In this document: piece by piece, positions 53,210 to 60,854 of the stretch
Layout: each line of letters opens with the position of its first letter
How positions within the stretch are numbered: position 1 is the stretch's first letter
Source: Beijerinckia indica subsp. indica ATCC 9039
Lineage (GTDB): Bacteria; Pseudomonadota; Alphaproteobacteria; Rhizobiales; Beijerinckiaceae
DNA length: 64,000 bases
Assembly: GCF_000019845.1 (NCBI RefSeq)
Contig: NC_010581.1
Span: 1,121,501 to 1,185,500 of the forward strand
Reading direction: 5' to 3'
Notes under the pieces: model-generated
Seen by the model: the letters and a program-made list of their open reading frames with translations, nothing else
The model's database searches: none
What the model was told of the DNA's origin: nothing
Made by a program: the position numbers and the translations under genes

Positions 53210-54022
53210 CTAAATCCGCAGGCGTTTAAAAATCGACTCTGGGATCAATGTGATGATGGTCATCACAAGGTACCAGACGGGTTTGACATAAATCACATTG
53301 CGCGGATGCACGACCGCGGCGCGATAGATTGCCTTGGCGACTTCGACAGGTTCGGCGGTGAGCGGCCCTGGTAAGGGCATGCCTGCTGTCATGCGCGTGC
53401 GCACGAATCCGGGTTTGACCGTCAGAACATGGACGCCTGTCTTGCCGAAGCGGTTACGCAAACCAGAGAGGAAGGCTGAGAAACCGGCCTTGCCGGCGCC
53501 ATAGACATAATTATTGGCGCGTCCACGATCTCCAGCGACTGAACTGACACCGACAATGACACCCTGATCCCGCGCAGCGAATTTTTCAGCGAAAAGACCA
53601 AGCAGCAAAGCTGGCCCCTCAAAATTCGAACGAATGATGGTGCGTGCATGGAGGAGATCGGTTTCGGCTTTTGTCTGATCGCCCAGGAGGCCAACCACGG
53701 AAAGAACCAGATCCGGCAGAATGGGCAGGTTCTTGATGAAATCCTCGAAAGTCTCCGTCTCGAGAATATCGAGTGGATGAACCGAGACATCGGCGCCACT
53801 GCGGGCCGCTATATCACCGGCCTCGCGCGTGAGGGACTCCTTATCTCGACCGGCAAGCAGGATGGTGAAACCGGCTTCGGCGAAGAGCAAGGCGCAAGCG
53901 CGACCGATATCGGACGTGCCGCCGATCACCAGGAGGGATTGCGCGTCCTTCGGGGAGTTTTCAGGTAGATGTGCCAAGTCGAACCGCCCCAATGATCGAT
54001 AAGCTCGAAGTAGGAACCACAT
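53210..54022 (-). CDS. DprE2-like NAD(P)-dependent reductase (decaprenyl-phosphate-keto-ribose reductase)
   Basis: A 270-residue SDR protein. It has VIGGTSDIGRAC, VVGLLGDQ, GVSSVAGDRGRANNYVYGAGKAGFSAFL with catalytic Ser and Tyr/Lys, and VKPGFVRTRMT. The C-terminus (WYLVMTIITLIPESIFKRLRI) closely resembles the membrane-proximal end of mycobacterial DprE2. DprE2 reduces the 2-keto intermediate made by DprE1, giving polyprenyl-phosphate-D-arabinose. The ATG at 54022 is chosen; the frame continues to a TTG at 54124 that looks non-coding. It is the last gene of the ubiA-gtrA-dprE1-dprE2 set, 208 bases after dprE1. Confidence 0.8.
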   Translation of the reverse strand: MWFLLRAYRSLGRFDLAHLPENSPKDAQSLLVIGGTSDIGRACALLFAEAGFTILLAGRDKESLTREAGDIAARSGADVSVHPLDILETETFEDFIKNLPILPDLVLSVVGLLGDQTKAETDLLHARTIIRSNFEGPALLLGLFAEKFAARDQGVIVGVSSVAGDRGRANNYVYGAGKAGFSAFLSGLRNRFGKTGVHVLTVKPGFVRTRMTAGMPLPGPLTAEPVEVAKAIYRAAVVHPRNVIYVKPVWYLVMTIITLIPESIFKRLRI

Positions 54023-54163
54023 CTCTTTCAGAGAGAAAGAGAAATAGTCCGGGTTGGATGATGATCCGGTGCTCCAGAAAGAGCGTTGGCCTTGACGGAC
54101 ACCGGTTGAACATCGCTCATTCAACAGAAATGGAAACGATGTTCTCTAACACTTTGTTTTTCT

Positions 54164-54204
54164 GCATAATTTTGTCCCAAAGGTGTTAGCCTTTGGGATT
54201 ATGC
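54164..54204. repeat. Palindromic element between dprE1- and dprE2-like genes
   Basis: GCATAAT...CCCAAAGG-TGTTAG-CCTTTGGG-ATTATGC is a long dyad with one five-base bulge. A related sequence with CCTTTTGGGATTATGC lies at about 53105-53147 beyond the other end of dprE2. Confidence 0.65.
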
Positions 54205-54230
54205 CGTGATCTTGAAACCGCGCCGATCGG

Positions 54231-55565
54231 TCAAATACCAAGCCGCTCCGACAGGTGCGACGTCAGCTTGGTGTCGGCTCCGATCTTGGCGCGGATCTCG
54301 CGGAAACGCTCGAGACCGGGATAGCCGGCCGCGAATGTTGCGGCTGACTGCCGCGCATCCTTGGCCAGATAGATCCGTCCGCCCGCCGCGATGACCAGTT
54401 TGTCGATCTCGTCGAGAAATTCAAACAGGCCGCGATCGATCGAAAAATCGAGCGCCAATGAATAACCGGGACTGGGGAAAGACAGGATCCCAGAGGAGGA
54501 AGCGCCGAATTTTTTCAAAACGGCGAGGAAGGATGCATTGCCGCGGTTGGCGATGCGGCGAAGAATTTCCGCCAGGGTCGACTGCGCCTTTTCCTCGGGA
54601 ATCACGGACTGATGCTGCACGAAGCCGCGTTTGCCGTAGATGCGATTCCAATCATGCACGCCATCGAGCGGGAAAAAAGACGGATCGATGCCACTGAGGT
54701 AGGGAACGCCCGCCATGAGCGCGCCCTTGCGGAAATACAGCATATTGAAGGCGGTGACGCTGAGCCGGTTGAGGGCAAAGGACGGAAAATCCAGTGGCAC
54801 CCCAAGAGCCTCATGGCCAACGGTTGGGAAGAGGGGAGCACCAGGCTTCAGTTCGTCGACAGCTTCCGGTGTCGCATGTTCACCGAGATAGACGAGCGAG
54901 CGACCGAGTGATTTGCCCGTCGCGAGACAATCGATCCAGGCGGCGCAATAGGTCGCGTCCTCGTGGCTCGACAGGCTTTCGAGCGCCGTCTCAAGATTTT
55001 TGGCAACGACGGTTTCCTGTTGAACCCAGCCGCTTGGCACTTCCATCATGCGGAATGTCGCATCGAGGATCACGCCGGTCAGACCCATGCCGCCAATGGT
55101 CGCATCGAACAGATCTTCATTTTCCGTCCGGGAACAGACCGCCACCTCTCCCGAGGGAAGGGCAAGCCGCAAGGATATGACATGGGTGCCGAAACTGCCG
55201 GCCGCATGATGATTCTTGCCATGCACATCGGCTGCGATCATCCCGCCGACGGTCACGAATTTCGTGCCGGGGACAACGGGCGGAAAATAGCCTTTGGGCA
55301 GAAAGGTCTCGATAATATCGGCGAGCAAGGTCCCGGCCTCGACCGTGAGAAGACCTGTTGCTGGATCAAAGGCGCCAAGACGATCGAGGCCGAGCATGGA
55401 AAGGCTCGACATGGTTCCGATCGCCGCATCGCCATAGGCCCGGCCGTTGCCGCGCGCGACATAATGCGAAAGCTTGTGCTGAAGAGAGAAAACTTCGGTC
55501 TGGTTCGCTGGAGCGAACACGGTGGAATCGAAGCGCGGATACCGGCCCCAACCGCTCAGTTCCAT
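54231..55565 (-). CDS. DprE1-like FAD-dependent decaprenylphosphoryl-ribose 2-oxidase
   Basis: A 444-residue FAD-linked oxidase of the vanillyl-alcohol-oxidase fold. GNGRAYGDAA (39-48) and ADVHGKNHHAAGSFG (112-126) are the FAD-binding blocks; His115 corresponds to the His132 of mycobacterial DprE1. YLAKDAR contains Lys402, matching the catalytic Lys418. The position of Cys387, the target of benzothiazinones, is Ala371 here (SLALDF). The enzyme would oxidise C2 of polyprenyl-phosphoryl-ribose. The start overlaps the end of the gtrA-like gene by ten bases, so translation is coupled. Length is close to the 461 residues of the mycobacterial enzyme. Confidence 0.86.
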   Translation of the reverse strand: MELSGWGRYPRFDSTVFAPANQTEVFSLQHKLSHYVARGNGRAYGDAAIGTMSSLSMLGLDRLGAFDPATGLLTVEAGTLLADIIETFLPKGYFPPVVPGTKFVTVGGMIAADVHGKNHHAAGSFGTHVISLRLALPSGEVAVCSRTENEDLFDATIGGMGLTGVILDATFRMMEVPSGWVQQETVVAKNLETALESLSSHEDATYCAAWIDCLATGKSLGRSLVYLGEHATPEAVDELKPGAPLFPTVGHEALGVPLDFPSFALNRLSVTAFNMLYFRKGALMAGVPYLSGIDPSFFPLDGVHDWNRIYGKRGFVQHQSVIPEEKAQSTLAEILRRIANRGNASFLAVLKKFGASSSGILSFPSPGYSLALDFSIDRGLFEFLDEIDKLVIAAGGRIYLAKDARQSAATFAAGYPGLERFREIRAKIGADTKLTSHLSERLGI

Positions 55566-56011
55566 GAGGTCGCCTTAGTTTTGAAAGTGTAGGTACGATC
55601 AAGCACATATTTGGCAAAATTGCCGAATGCAAGACCAACGACAGCCCCTGTATATTTGGCAGTTTCGGTTTTGCCAATCACAAGGAAGAGAAGTTCGAAA
55701 CCCCAGAAGACCAGGGTCATGGCGACACTGAAACTCGCATAGAGAAAGATCTTGCGGGCTTCCTGTGCCGCTCCATCATAATCGTCGAAGAAGATCCAAT
55801 GTTTGTCGAGAAAATATTTCACGACGAATCCGACCCCGGTTCCGGCCAGGATGGACAGCATCAAGGCTTCGACGGGGGCATAGCGGAAGACGAGCGCCTG
55901 GGTCCCGAGGTTCATAATGCCGGCAATAATGGCGAAAAGAACGTAACGGACGAATATGCCAGCCGATTGACTGCCTTGCCATGGTACGCGGAGGGTGGAG
56001 CGATCGGACAT
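55556..56011 (-). CDS. GtrA family membrane protein
   Basis: A 151-residue protein with four membrane helices and the GtrA pattern: FVRYVLFAIIAGIMNLGTQ at 20-38, KYFLDKHWIFFD near 65 and FAKYVLDRTYTFK at the end. GtrA proteins move or present polyprenyl-phosphate-linked sugars at the membrane. In mycobacteria the GtrA homologue Rv3789 sits directly before dprE1 and dprE2, as here. It begins seven bases after the UbiA/HAD gene and overlaps dprE1. Confidence 0.85.
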   Translation of the reverse strand: MSDRSTLRVPWQGSQSAGIFVRYVLFAIIAGIMNLGTQALVFRYAPVEALMLSILAGTGVGFVVKYFLDKHWIFFDDYDGAAQEARKIFLYASFSVAMTLVFWGFELLFLVIGKTETAKYTGAVVGLAFGNFAKYVLDRTYTFKTKATSWN

Positions 56012-56018
56012 GTGGATC

Positions 56019-57536
56019 CTATAGAGCGGCGACGATCATGATCAAGGCGATGAGAAGGCCACAGATCAGGCTCACGCGATCCTTCAGGGCGAAGATGATC
56101 GGATCGTCGTTGACGAGACGCCGATGCGCCATCATCAGCACACGAGAGATCCAATAAAGGAGGATCGGACAAACCAGCCATAACAATTTCGGGTGACGGT
56201 AAAGTGTATGGACGGTATCGGACGAAATATAGAGCGCGAAAACGGTGACTGCATTCAATCCTGATGCACCCGCGAGCGAGGCGACAATATCCGCATCGCT
56301 CAATTTATAATTACGATTCGATGGATCAGGCAAAGATGCGTCGATTCGCACTGCTAATTCTATATAGCGCTTGATGAGCGCGAGCGACATGAAAAAGAAC
56401 ATCGAAAAGGCAAGCAGCCATTCCGAGACACCGACATCGATTGCCGCCGCGCCGCCAATGACCCGCGATGTATAGAGCATCGCCAAGGTCACGACATCGA
56501 TCAGCATCTTGGTCTTGAGTGAGAACGTATAGGCATTGGTCAAGGCGAAATAGGCCAGGAGAACGCCGAGGAACGACCAGGAGGTTGCAGCGGCGAGCCC
56601 CAGGGAGACTAGCAAGAGCAGAGGGATCGATAGCGCCCCCTGGACGATCGGTATCGTGCCCGAGGCGAACGGACGCTTCCGTTTGGTCGGATGCTGGCGG
56701 TCGGCCTCGATATCCACGAGATCATTGAGAACATAAACGCTGGAGGCGCAGAGGGAAAAAGCAAAAAAAGCCTGGAGCGCGAGGAAAAAAGAGAAGAGAT
56801 CGAATTTATGCGCTGTCAGAAGGGGCAGAAAGACCAAGGCATTCTTGGCATATTGATGGATGCGAAACAGCTTGAGCCAGCTCTTAAGGCGCGGCTTGTT
56901 GTTTTCGACGATCTCAATGTGATCCGTAGCAAGGCGCGATTGGAGGCGGGAGGGTGGTCTGACCGCCATGCCCTTGGCTGCCGCCGCCCAGACAGGAAGA
57001 TCCACCTTGTCGTTCCCGATATAATCGAAACCCTGGTTGCCGAATTTCTCGACGAGCAAGCCAGCTTTATTGTGCGAAGAAGAATTGAGCGTGGCATTCG
57101 AGCCGAACCAGCCCGTAAAGACGCCGAGATGATCGGCGACCGCGCCGACAAGGCGTTCGTTGCTCGCGGAAGCGAGATAGACCGGCCGTCCTTCCGCCCG
57201 CGCCTTCTCGACAATTTTCAGCACCGTCTCATTATAGGGCAGGGTTGCCGGGTCGAGACTGTCGGTTTCGGCGATCACATGTTTGAAATAGGCTTTACCC
57301 TTGAATAAAGCCCGCAGAAGAGGAAAAGCCGCCAAGGGCGCCTTGCCGATCCGTCGGAACAGACCTTCGACCAGTAGATCGGAATTGATCAATGTGCCGT
57401 CGAGATCGACGACAAGGGGGCGATTTTGAGCTGAAACCCGATCACCCTCAGGACTTGAGGACGCGATTGTTGCCACACGGTCTCCTGAAGAGTCAGTCTC
57501 GTCGGGCAAAGGGGCGGGCGAGGAATGATCCGTCAT
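56019..57536 (-). CDS. HAD phosphatase-UbiA prenyltransferase fusion (DPPR synthase-like)
   Basis: A 505-residue two-domain protein. Residues about 38-215 form a HAD hydrolase (VVDLDGTLINSD, ASASNERLVG and YIGNDKVDLPVW). Residues about 220-505 are a UbiA-type transferase with eight or nine membrane spans; the first Asp motif is NDLVDIEADRQHPTKRKRP and the second reads YTFSLKTKMLIDV. UbiA enzymes of this kind attach phosphoribosyl from PRPP to polyprenyl phosphate (as Rv3806c does), and the HAD half could remove the 5-phosphate. With gtrA, dprE1 and dprE2 downstream, a polyprenyl-phosphate-arabinose pathway is predicted. The ATG follows AGGAATG-type sequence weakly; the first 35 residues are low-complexity. 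Confidence 0.83.
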   Translation of the reverse strand: MTDHSSPAPLPDETDSSGDRVATIASSSPEGDRVSAQNRPLVVDLDGTLINSDLLVEGLFRRIGKAPLAAFPLLRALFKGKAYFKHVIAETDSLDPATLPYNETVLKIVEKARAEGRPVYLASASNERLVGAVADHLGVFTGWFGSNATLNSSSHNKAGLLVEKFGNQGFDYIGNDKVDLPVWAAAAKGMAVRPPSRLQSRLATDHIEIVENNKPRLKSWLKLFRIHQYAKNALVFLPLLTAHKFDLFSFFLALQAFFAFSLCASSVYVLNDLVDIEADRQHPTKRKRPFASGTIPIVQGALSIPLLLLVSLGLAAATSWSFLGVLLAYFALTNAYTFSLKTKMLIDVVTLAMLYTSRVIGGAAAIDVGVSEWLLAFSMFFFMSLALIKRYIELAVRIDASLPDPSNRNYKLSDADIVASLAGASGLNAVTVFALYISSDTVHTLYRHPKLLWLVCPILLYWISRVLMMAHRRLVNDDPIIFALKDRVSLICGLLIALIMIVAAL

Positions 57537-57966
57537 GGTTCATCAGGTCCGTAACCGGCTTCGGTCCTGCCTCGGGCAAAGAGTCGAAGGGAGAGAAAGG
57601 AATATAAACAAGGTGGAGGCTGCTCGCGGGAAAAGCAACCTATGGCCACGTATCAGCTGACCACCAAGACTGAAACATCATTGGCTTGCTCCAGGCTTTC
57701 TACGCAACCATGAGCATCCGATCTCCAGAAGGAATCACTTCAAGATCATCATGATAAGATTCGATGAAGGCAATATTTTTGCAAGCAAAACACCTCGATC
57801 GAAAAAATTCGGCCTGTCGATGATGCCCGCTCGTTCGAGGCACGAAGGTCAAAATCATCACTAGGCTGGAGTGATGCTCTCAATCATCAGAGGCCGATCA
57901 AGATATGTATTTTCAAAATGCTAGAGTACATATTTAAACTTGAACATCGGGTCCTTGAGGAGCGGC
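57537..57966. other. Intergenic region upstream of the arabinose-type operon
   Basis: A 430-base stretch, more AT-rich than the genes, between the UbiA/HAD start and the gmhB stop (both minus strand). It should hold the promoter of the ubiA-dprE operon. I see no gene, and no strong hairpin after gmhB. Confidence 0.5.
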
Positions 57967-58524
57967 TCAAGCCTGGATCATGAGCCGCTTGAGATGATCG
58001 CTGGCTTCGACCAGATCCCGGCAGACGGGAATGTTCAATCCCAGCGCATAGTCAATATCTTCATGTCCATGGCCGGTGGTGACAAGGAGGGCCGCGGCGC
58101 CGACCGCTTCTGCCAGGTCGAGATCGCATTTTTTGTCGCCGATCATTACCGAGCGGCTTGGATCAAGGTGAAGATCACTTGCTGCTGCCTCGATCATGCC
58201 CGGCAGGGGCTTGCGGCAATGACAAGCGGGATCGTCCGGTCCATGGGGGCAGAGATACCAGCCGTTGATGATGATCCCCTGCGCGGCGAGAAGATCGGCG
58301 ACACGCTGGTTGACGGCATGCGCCGCCTCCAAGGTGAAATAGCCGCGTGCGATGCCCGATTGATTGGTGACGACGACAAGGGGCAGGCCAAGCTGGGCCA
58401 TGGCCTTGAGCCCTTCGACAGCGCCGGCGAGCAGGACGACTTGATCGGGATCGCCGAGATAATGTCTCTCTTCGATGAGGGTCCCGTCTCGGTCGAGAAA
58501 AATGGCTGGCGACAGCTGAGGCAT
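57967..58524 (-). CDS. gmhB: D-glycero-beta-D-manno-heptose 1,7-bisphosphate 7-phosphatase
   Basis: A 185-residue HAD-IIIA phosphatase. It has AIFLDRDGTLIEE near residue 9, VVTNQSGIARGYF near 54 with the Lys/Ser region after it, the zinc-loop cysteines CPHGPDDPACHCRKP near 91-105 and SVMIGDKKCDL near 125. It removes the 7-phosphate from heptose bisphosphate in ADP-heptose synthesis. HldE, the kinase/adenylyltransferase, is encoded 199 bases upstream in the same direction. The start is placed at 58524 because the family begins shortly before FLDRDGT; the frame runs further to 58620. Confidence 0.9.
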   Translation of the reverse strand: MPQLSPAIFLDRDGTLIEERHYLGDPDQVVLLAGAVEGLKAMAQLGLPLVVVTNQSGIARGYFTLEAAHAVNQRVADLLAAQGIIINGWYLCPHGPDDPACHCRKPLPGMIEAAASDLHLDPSRSVMIGDKKCDLDLAEAVGAAALLVTTGHGHEDIDYALGLNIPVCRDLVEASDHLKRLMIQA

Positions 58525-58723
58525 TGCAATCTCGGGAGGATTTTCGCGGCGTTCTGGCGAGGCGGAGAGTGGCCGCGACCATTGACCATAGGCAAGCCAT
58601 TTGTGGATGGCCTGCCACATTGCCTTCGACGAAACCGTTTACCGCATCAAGACGGCCAAGTCCTCCGTCTTTTGCCAAGGTCGTCGGTGGTCGTCGTGTG
58701 ACCCGATGGACGCTTCGTCACGG

Positions 58724-60217
58724 TCAAACCGTCTCGCCCTCTTTGGGCTGTGTATTTGCTTCCTGGCGGCCCGCAGCTTTGCTGATGATCCCGGTCGTGC
58801 TGCGTCCAGGCACCAGTTCAGCGCGAAGAACCTCACCGCCTCGGCTGAGGACGAAATCCGCGCCGACGATTTGACTGACCTCGTAATCCGCACCCTTGAT
58901 GAGGACATCGGGCGCCAAATATTCGATGATTTCGCGCGGTGTATCCTCATTGAAGATCACTACCACATCGACGGAGGCGAGAGCCGCGAGGACGAAAGCG
59001 CGATCCTGTTCGGAATTAACCGGACGTGTCGGGCCCTTGAGGCGCCGTACGGATTCATCGCTGTTGATTGCAATGATCAAGCGATCGCAATGAGCGCGGG
59101 CGAAATCGAGCAAGCTGACGTGGCCGGCATGCAGGATGTCGAAACATCCATTGGTGAAGCCAACCTTGAATCCATCCCTTTGCCAGGCGGAGATACGGGC
59201 CTTGGCGGTTTGCCAGGAGAGAATATGGGAGGAGGGGGGCAGAAGACCCTGACGTGTCTCTCGTTCGAGCTCTTCGAGCAATTCTGTCCGGGTGACGGTC
59301 GCTGTGCCGCGCTTGCCAACGACGATGCCGGCGGCCGCATTGGCAAGGCGCGCCGCGGCTTCCATTTCACCACCAGCGCCGAGCGCCAGGGACAGAGTCG
59401 CGACGACAGTATCGCCCGCACCCACAACGTCGAAAACCTCATGCGCGCTGGCCGGAATATGCGTAGGCGACCCATCGCGGCCGATGAGCGTCATGCCCTT
59501 TTCCGCGCGTGTGATGAGGATATTGTCGATTGCCGCGCGCAGCAGTGTTTCGCGACCCGCCGCGATCGCCTGCTCATCATCTGTGGGATCAATGCCCGTC
59601 GCCTGTTCTATTTCCTTGGCGTTGGGCGTGAGGACGGTTGCGCCGGAATAACGTTCGATCCGCACGGATTTGGGATCGACGATGATCGGTATGCCATAGG
59701 AACGGGCGGCGCAGATGGTTTCGGCGAGAACGTGATCGGTCAGGACTCCTTTTGCGTAATCGGACAGAACGACGGCCTGATGGTGGGGCAAAGCGGCCTT
59801 GAAAGCGGCGATCAGAGCGGCTTCTGTCTCGGCGAGAATCCAATCCGCGCGTTCCTGATCGGCGCGCAGCATATGCTGTCCCTGGGTCACGAAACGGGTT
59901 TTTTCGGTCGTCGAACGGTCCGTGACACGAAGCAGCGCCGGCTCGACCTGGGACGCTTCCCCAATCTTGCTTTCAAGCTCGCGGCCCGCTGCATCGTCAC
60001 CGATGACGCCCATGAGCGTGCAATGGCCGCCCAGGGCCGCAATGTTACGCGCGACGTTGGCGGCGCCGCCTGGAACTAAATAATTATTGTCAATCGTCAG
60101 AACAGGGACCGGCCGTTCAGGCGAAATGCGTTTGACCCGCCCCTCGATAAACCGGTCGATCATGACATCGCCCACGCATAAAATACGGATCGAGGAGAAG
60201 TTTTCGACCAAGCTCAT
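58724..60217 (-). CDS. hldE: Bifunctional heptose-7-phosphate kinase / heptose-1-phosphate adenylyltransferase
   Basis: A 497-residue fusion. Residues about 10-330 are a PfkB/ribokinase-type kinase (GDVMIDRFIEG, PGGAANVARNIAALGG, DVVGAGDTVVATL). Residues about 345-480 are a nucleotidyltransferase (FTNGCFDILHAGHVSLL, INSDESVRRLKGPTRPVN). HldE phosphorylates heptose 7-phosphate at C1 and later adds AMP, giving ADP-D-glycero-D-manno-heptose for LPS core or other surface heptose. Starts at 60217, 60229 (ATG) and 60232 (GTG) are all possible; GGGG before 60217 favours that one. GmhA and HldD are not in the window. Confidence 0.93.
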   Translation of the reverse strand: MSLVENFSSIRILCVGDVMIDRFIEGRVKRISPERPVPVLTIDNNYLVPGGAANVARNIAALGGHCTLMGVIGDDAAGRELESKIGEASQVEPALLRVTDRSTTEKTRFVTQGQHMLRADQERADWILAETEAALIAAFKAALPHHQAVVLSDYAKGVLTDHVLAETICAARSYGIPIIVDPKSVRIERYSGATVLTPNAKEIEQATGIDPTDDEQAIAAGRETLLRAAIDNILITRAEKGMTLIGRDGSPTHIPASAHEVFDVVGAGDTVVATLSLALGAGGEMEAAARLANAAAGIVVGKRGTATVTRTELLEELERETRQGLLPPSSHILSWQTAKARISAWQRDGFKVGFTNGCFDILHAGHVSLLDFARAHCDRLIIAINSDESVRRLKGPTRPVNSEQDRAFVLAALASVDVVVIFNEDTPREIIEYLAPDVLIKGADYEVSQIVGADFVLSRGGEVLRAELVPGRSTTGIISKAAGRQEANTQPKEGETV

Positions 60218-60232
60218 CGCAAGCCCCATCAC

Positions 60233-60854
60233 GAATAGTTGTTTGTAGCACCAATCCAGAAGTGGACACCACTTTTGGAACTAATTGATGCCTTTTCTAA
60301 GGTTAGAGCATGTCGTCTGATTACGATTCTGAAGAGATATGCTCTAGCGGAAACGCCGAAGAATGAAGCACACAATCAGCAGCACCTATGACGCCATGGC
60401 GCTCTGTTCGTCCGGCGTGATAGCCTTCACTTAGAGCATCGATCGTTCAAGTTTAATCGTGTCCGATACTCTAGATCTTTGAAAATCCATCAGATTGATC
60501 CTGAAAAGTGGTCCGCACTTTGGATCCGATGCGCTAGTGTACCGAATATTTATGAAGGATATTCTGCGAATTGGTCAAGTCTGAAAACGCACTTGCTTTG
60601 CTTCTGACTTTAAAATGTAATCTCTATACATAGGCACGTTCACACGCGCACATAGGCGAAAACATTTGAAAGTTCATAGGCTTAGCTGATCATGGTTGGG
60701 GTGTCGGGGGATGTTCCCCGCGATTGGCAAGTGGCGGTTTCAGCTTCAGAACATTGTTTGACGGGAGAGCACGCGTCAATGGTTTCAATCGTGCTCTCCG
60801 CCTTTGATGGCAAATCCCGCCGCGGAGATCAGCCCATTTTGGGGTGTTTCAGGA
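60233..60854. repeat. Intergenic region with two dispersed repeat copies
   Basis: No gene is supported in this 622-base gap. Copy C of the repeat seen at 35 and 49.7 kb lies at 60258-60316 (AGTGGACACCACTTTTGG, ATTGATGCC, TAAGGTTAGAGCATG). A related copy D lies at 60488-60540 (CATCAGATTGATCC, AAAGTGGTCCGCACTTTGG). A terminator-like hairpin is at 60764-60799. A 62-codon plus-strand frame at 60692 overlaps this hairpin and the AGE gene and is not accepted. Confidence 0.6.
60764..60799 (-). terminator. Hairpin downstream of the AGE-family gene
   Basis: GGAGAGCACG and CGTGCTCTCC form a 10 bp perfect stem with a 16-base loop, 55 bases downstream of the AGE-family gene on the minus strand. The T-run is weak. 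Confidence 0.5.

Noticed and set aside
58601..60079. Plus-strand frame of 492 codons opposite hldE
   Set aside because: Shadow of the two-domain heptose enzyme, which has all kinase and transferase motifs on the minus strand.
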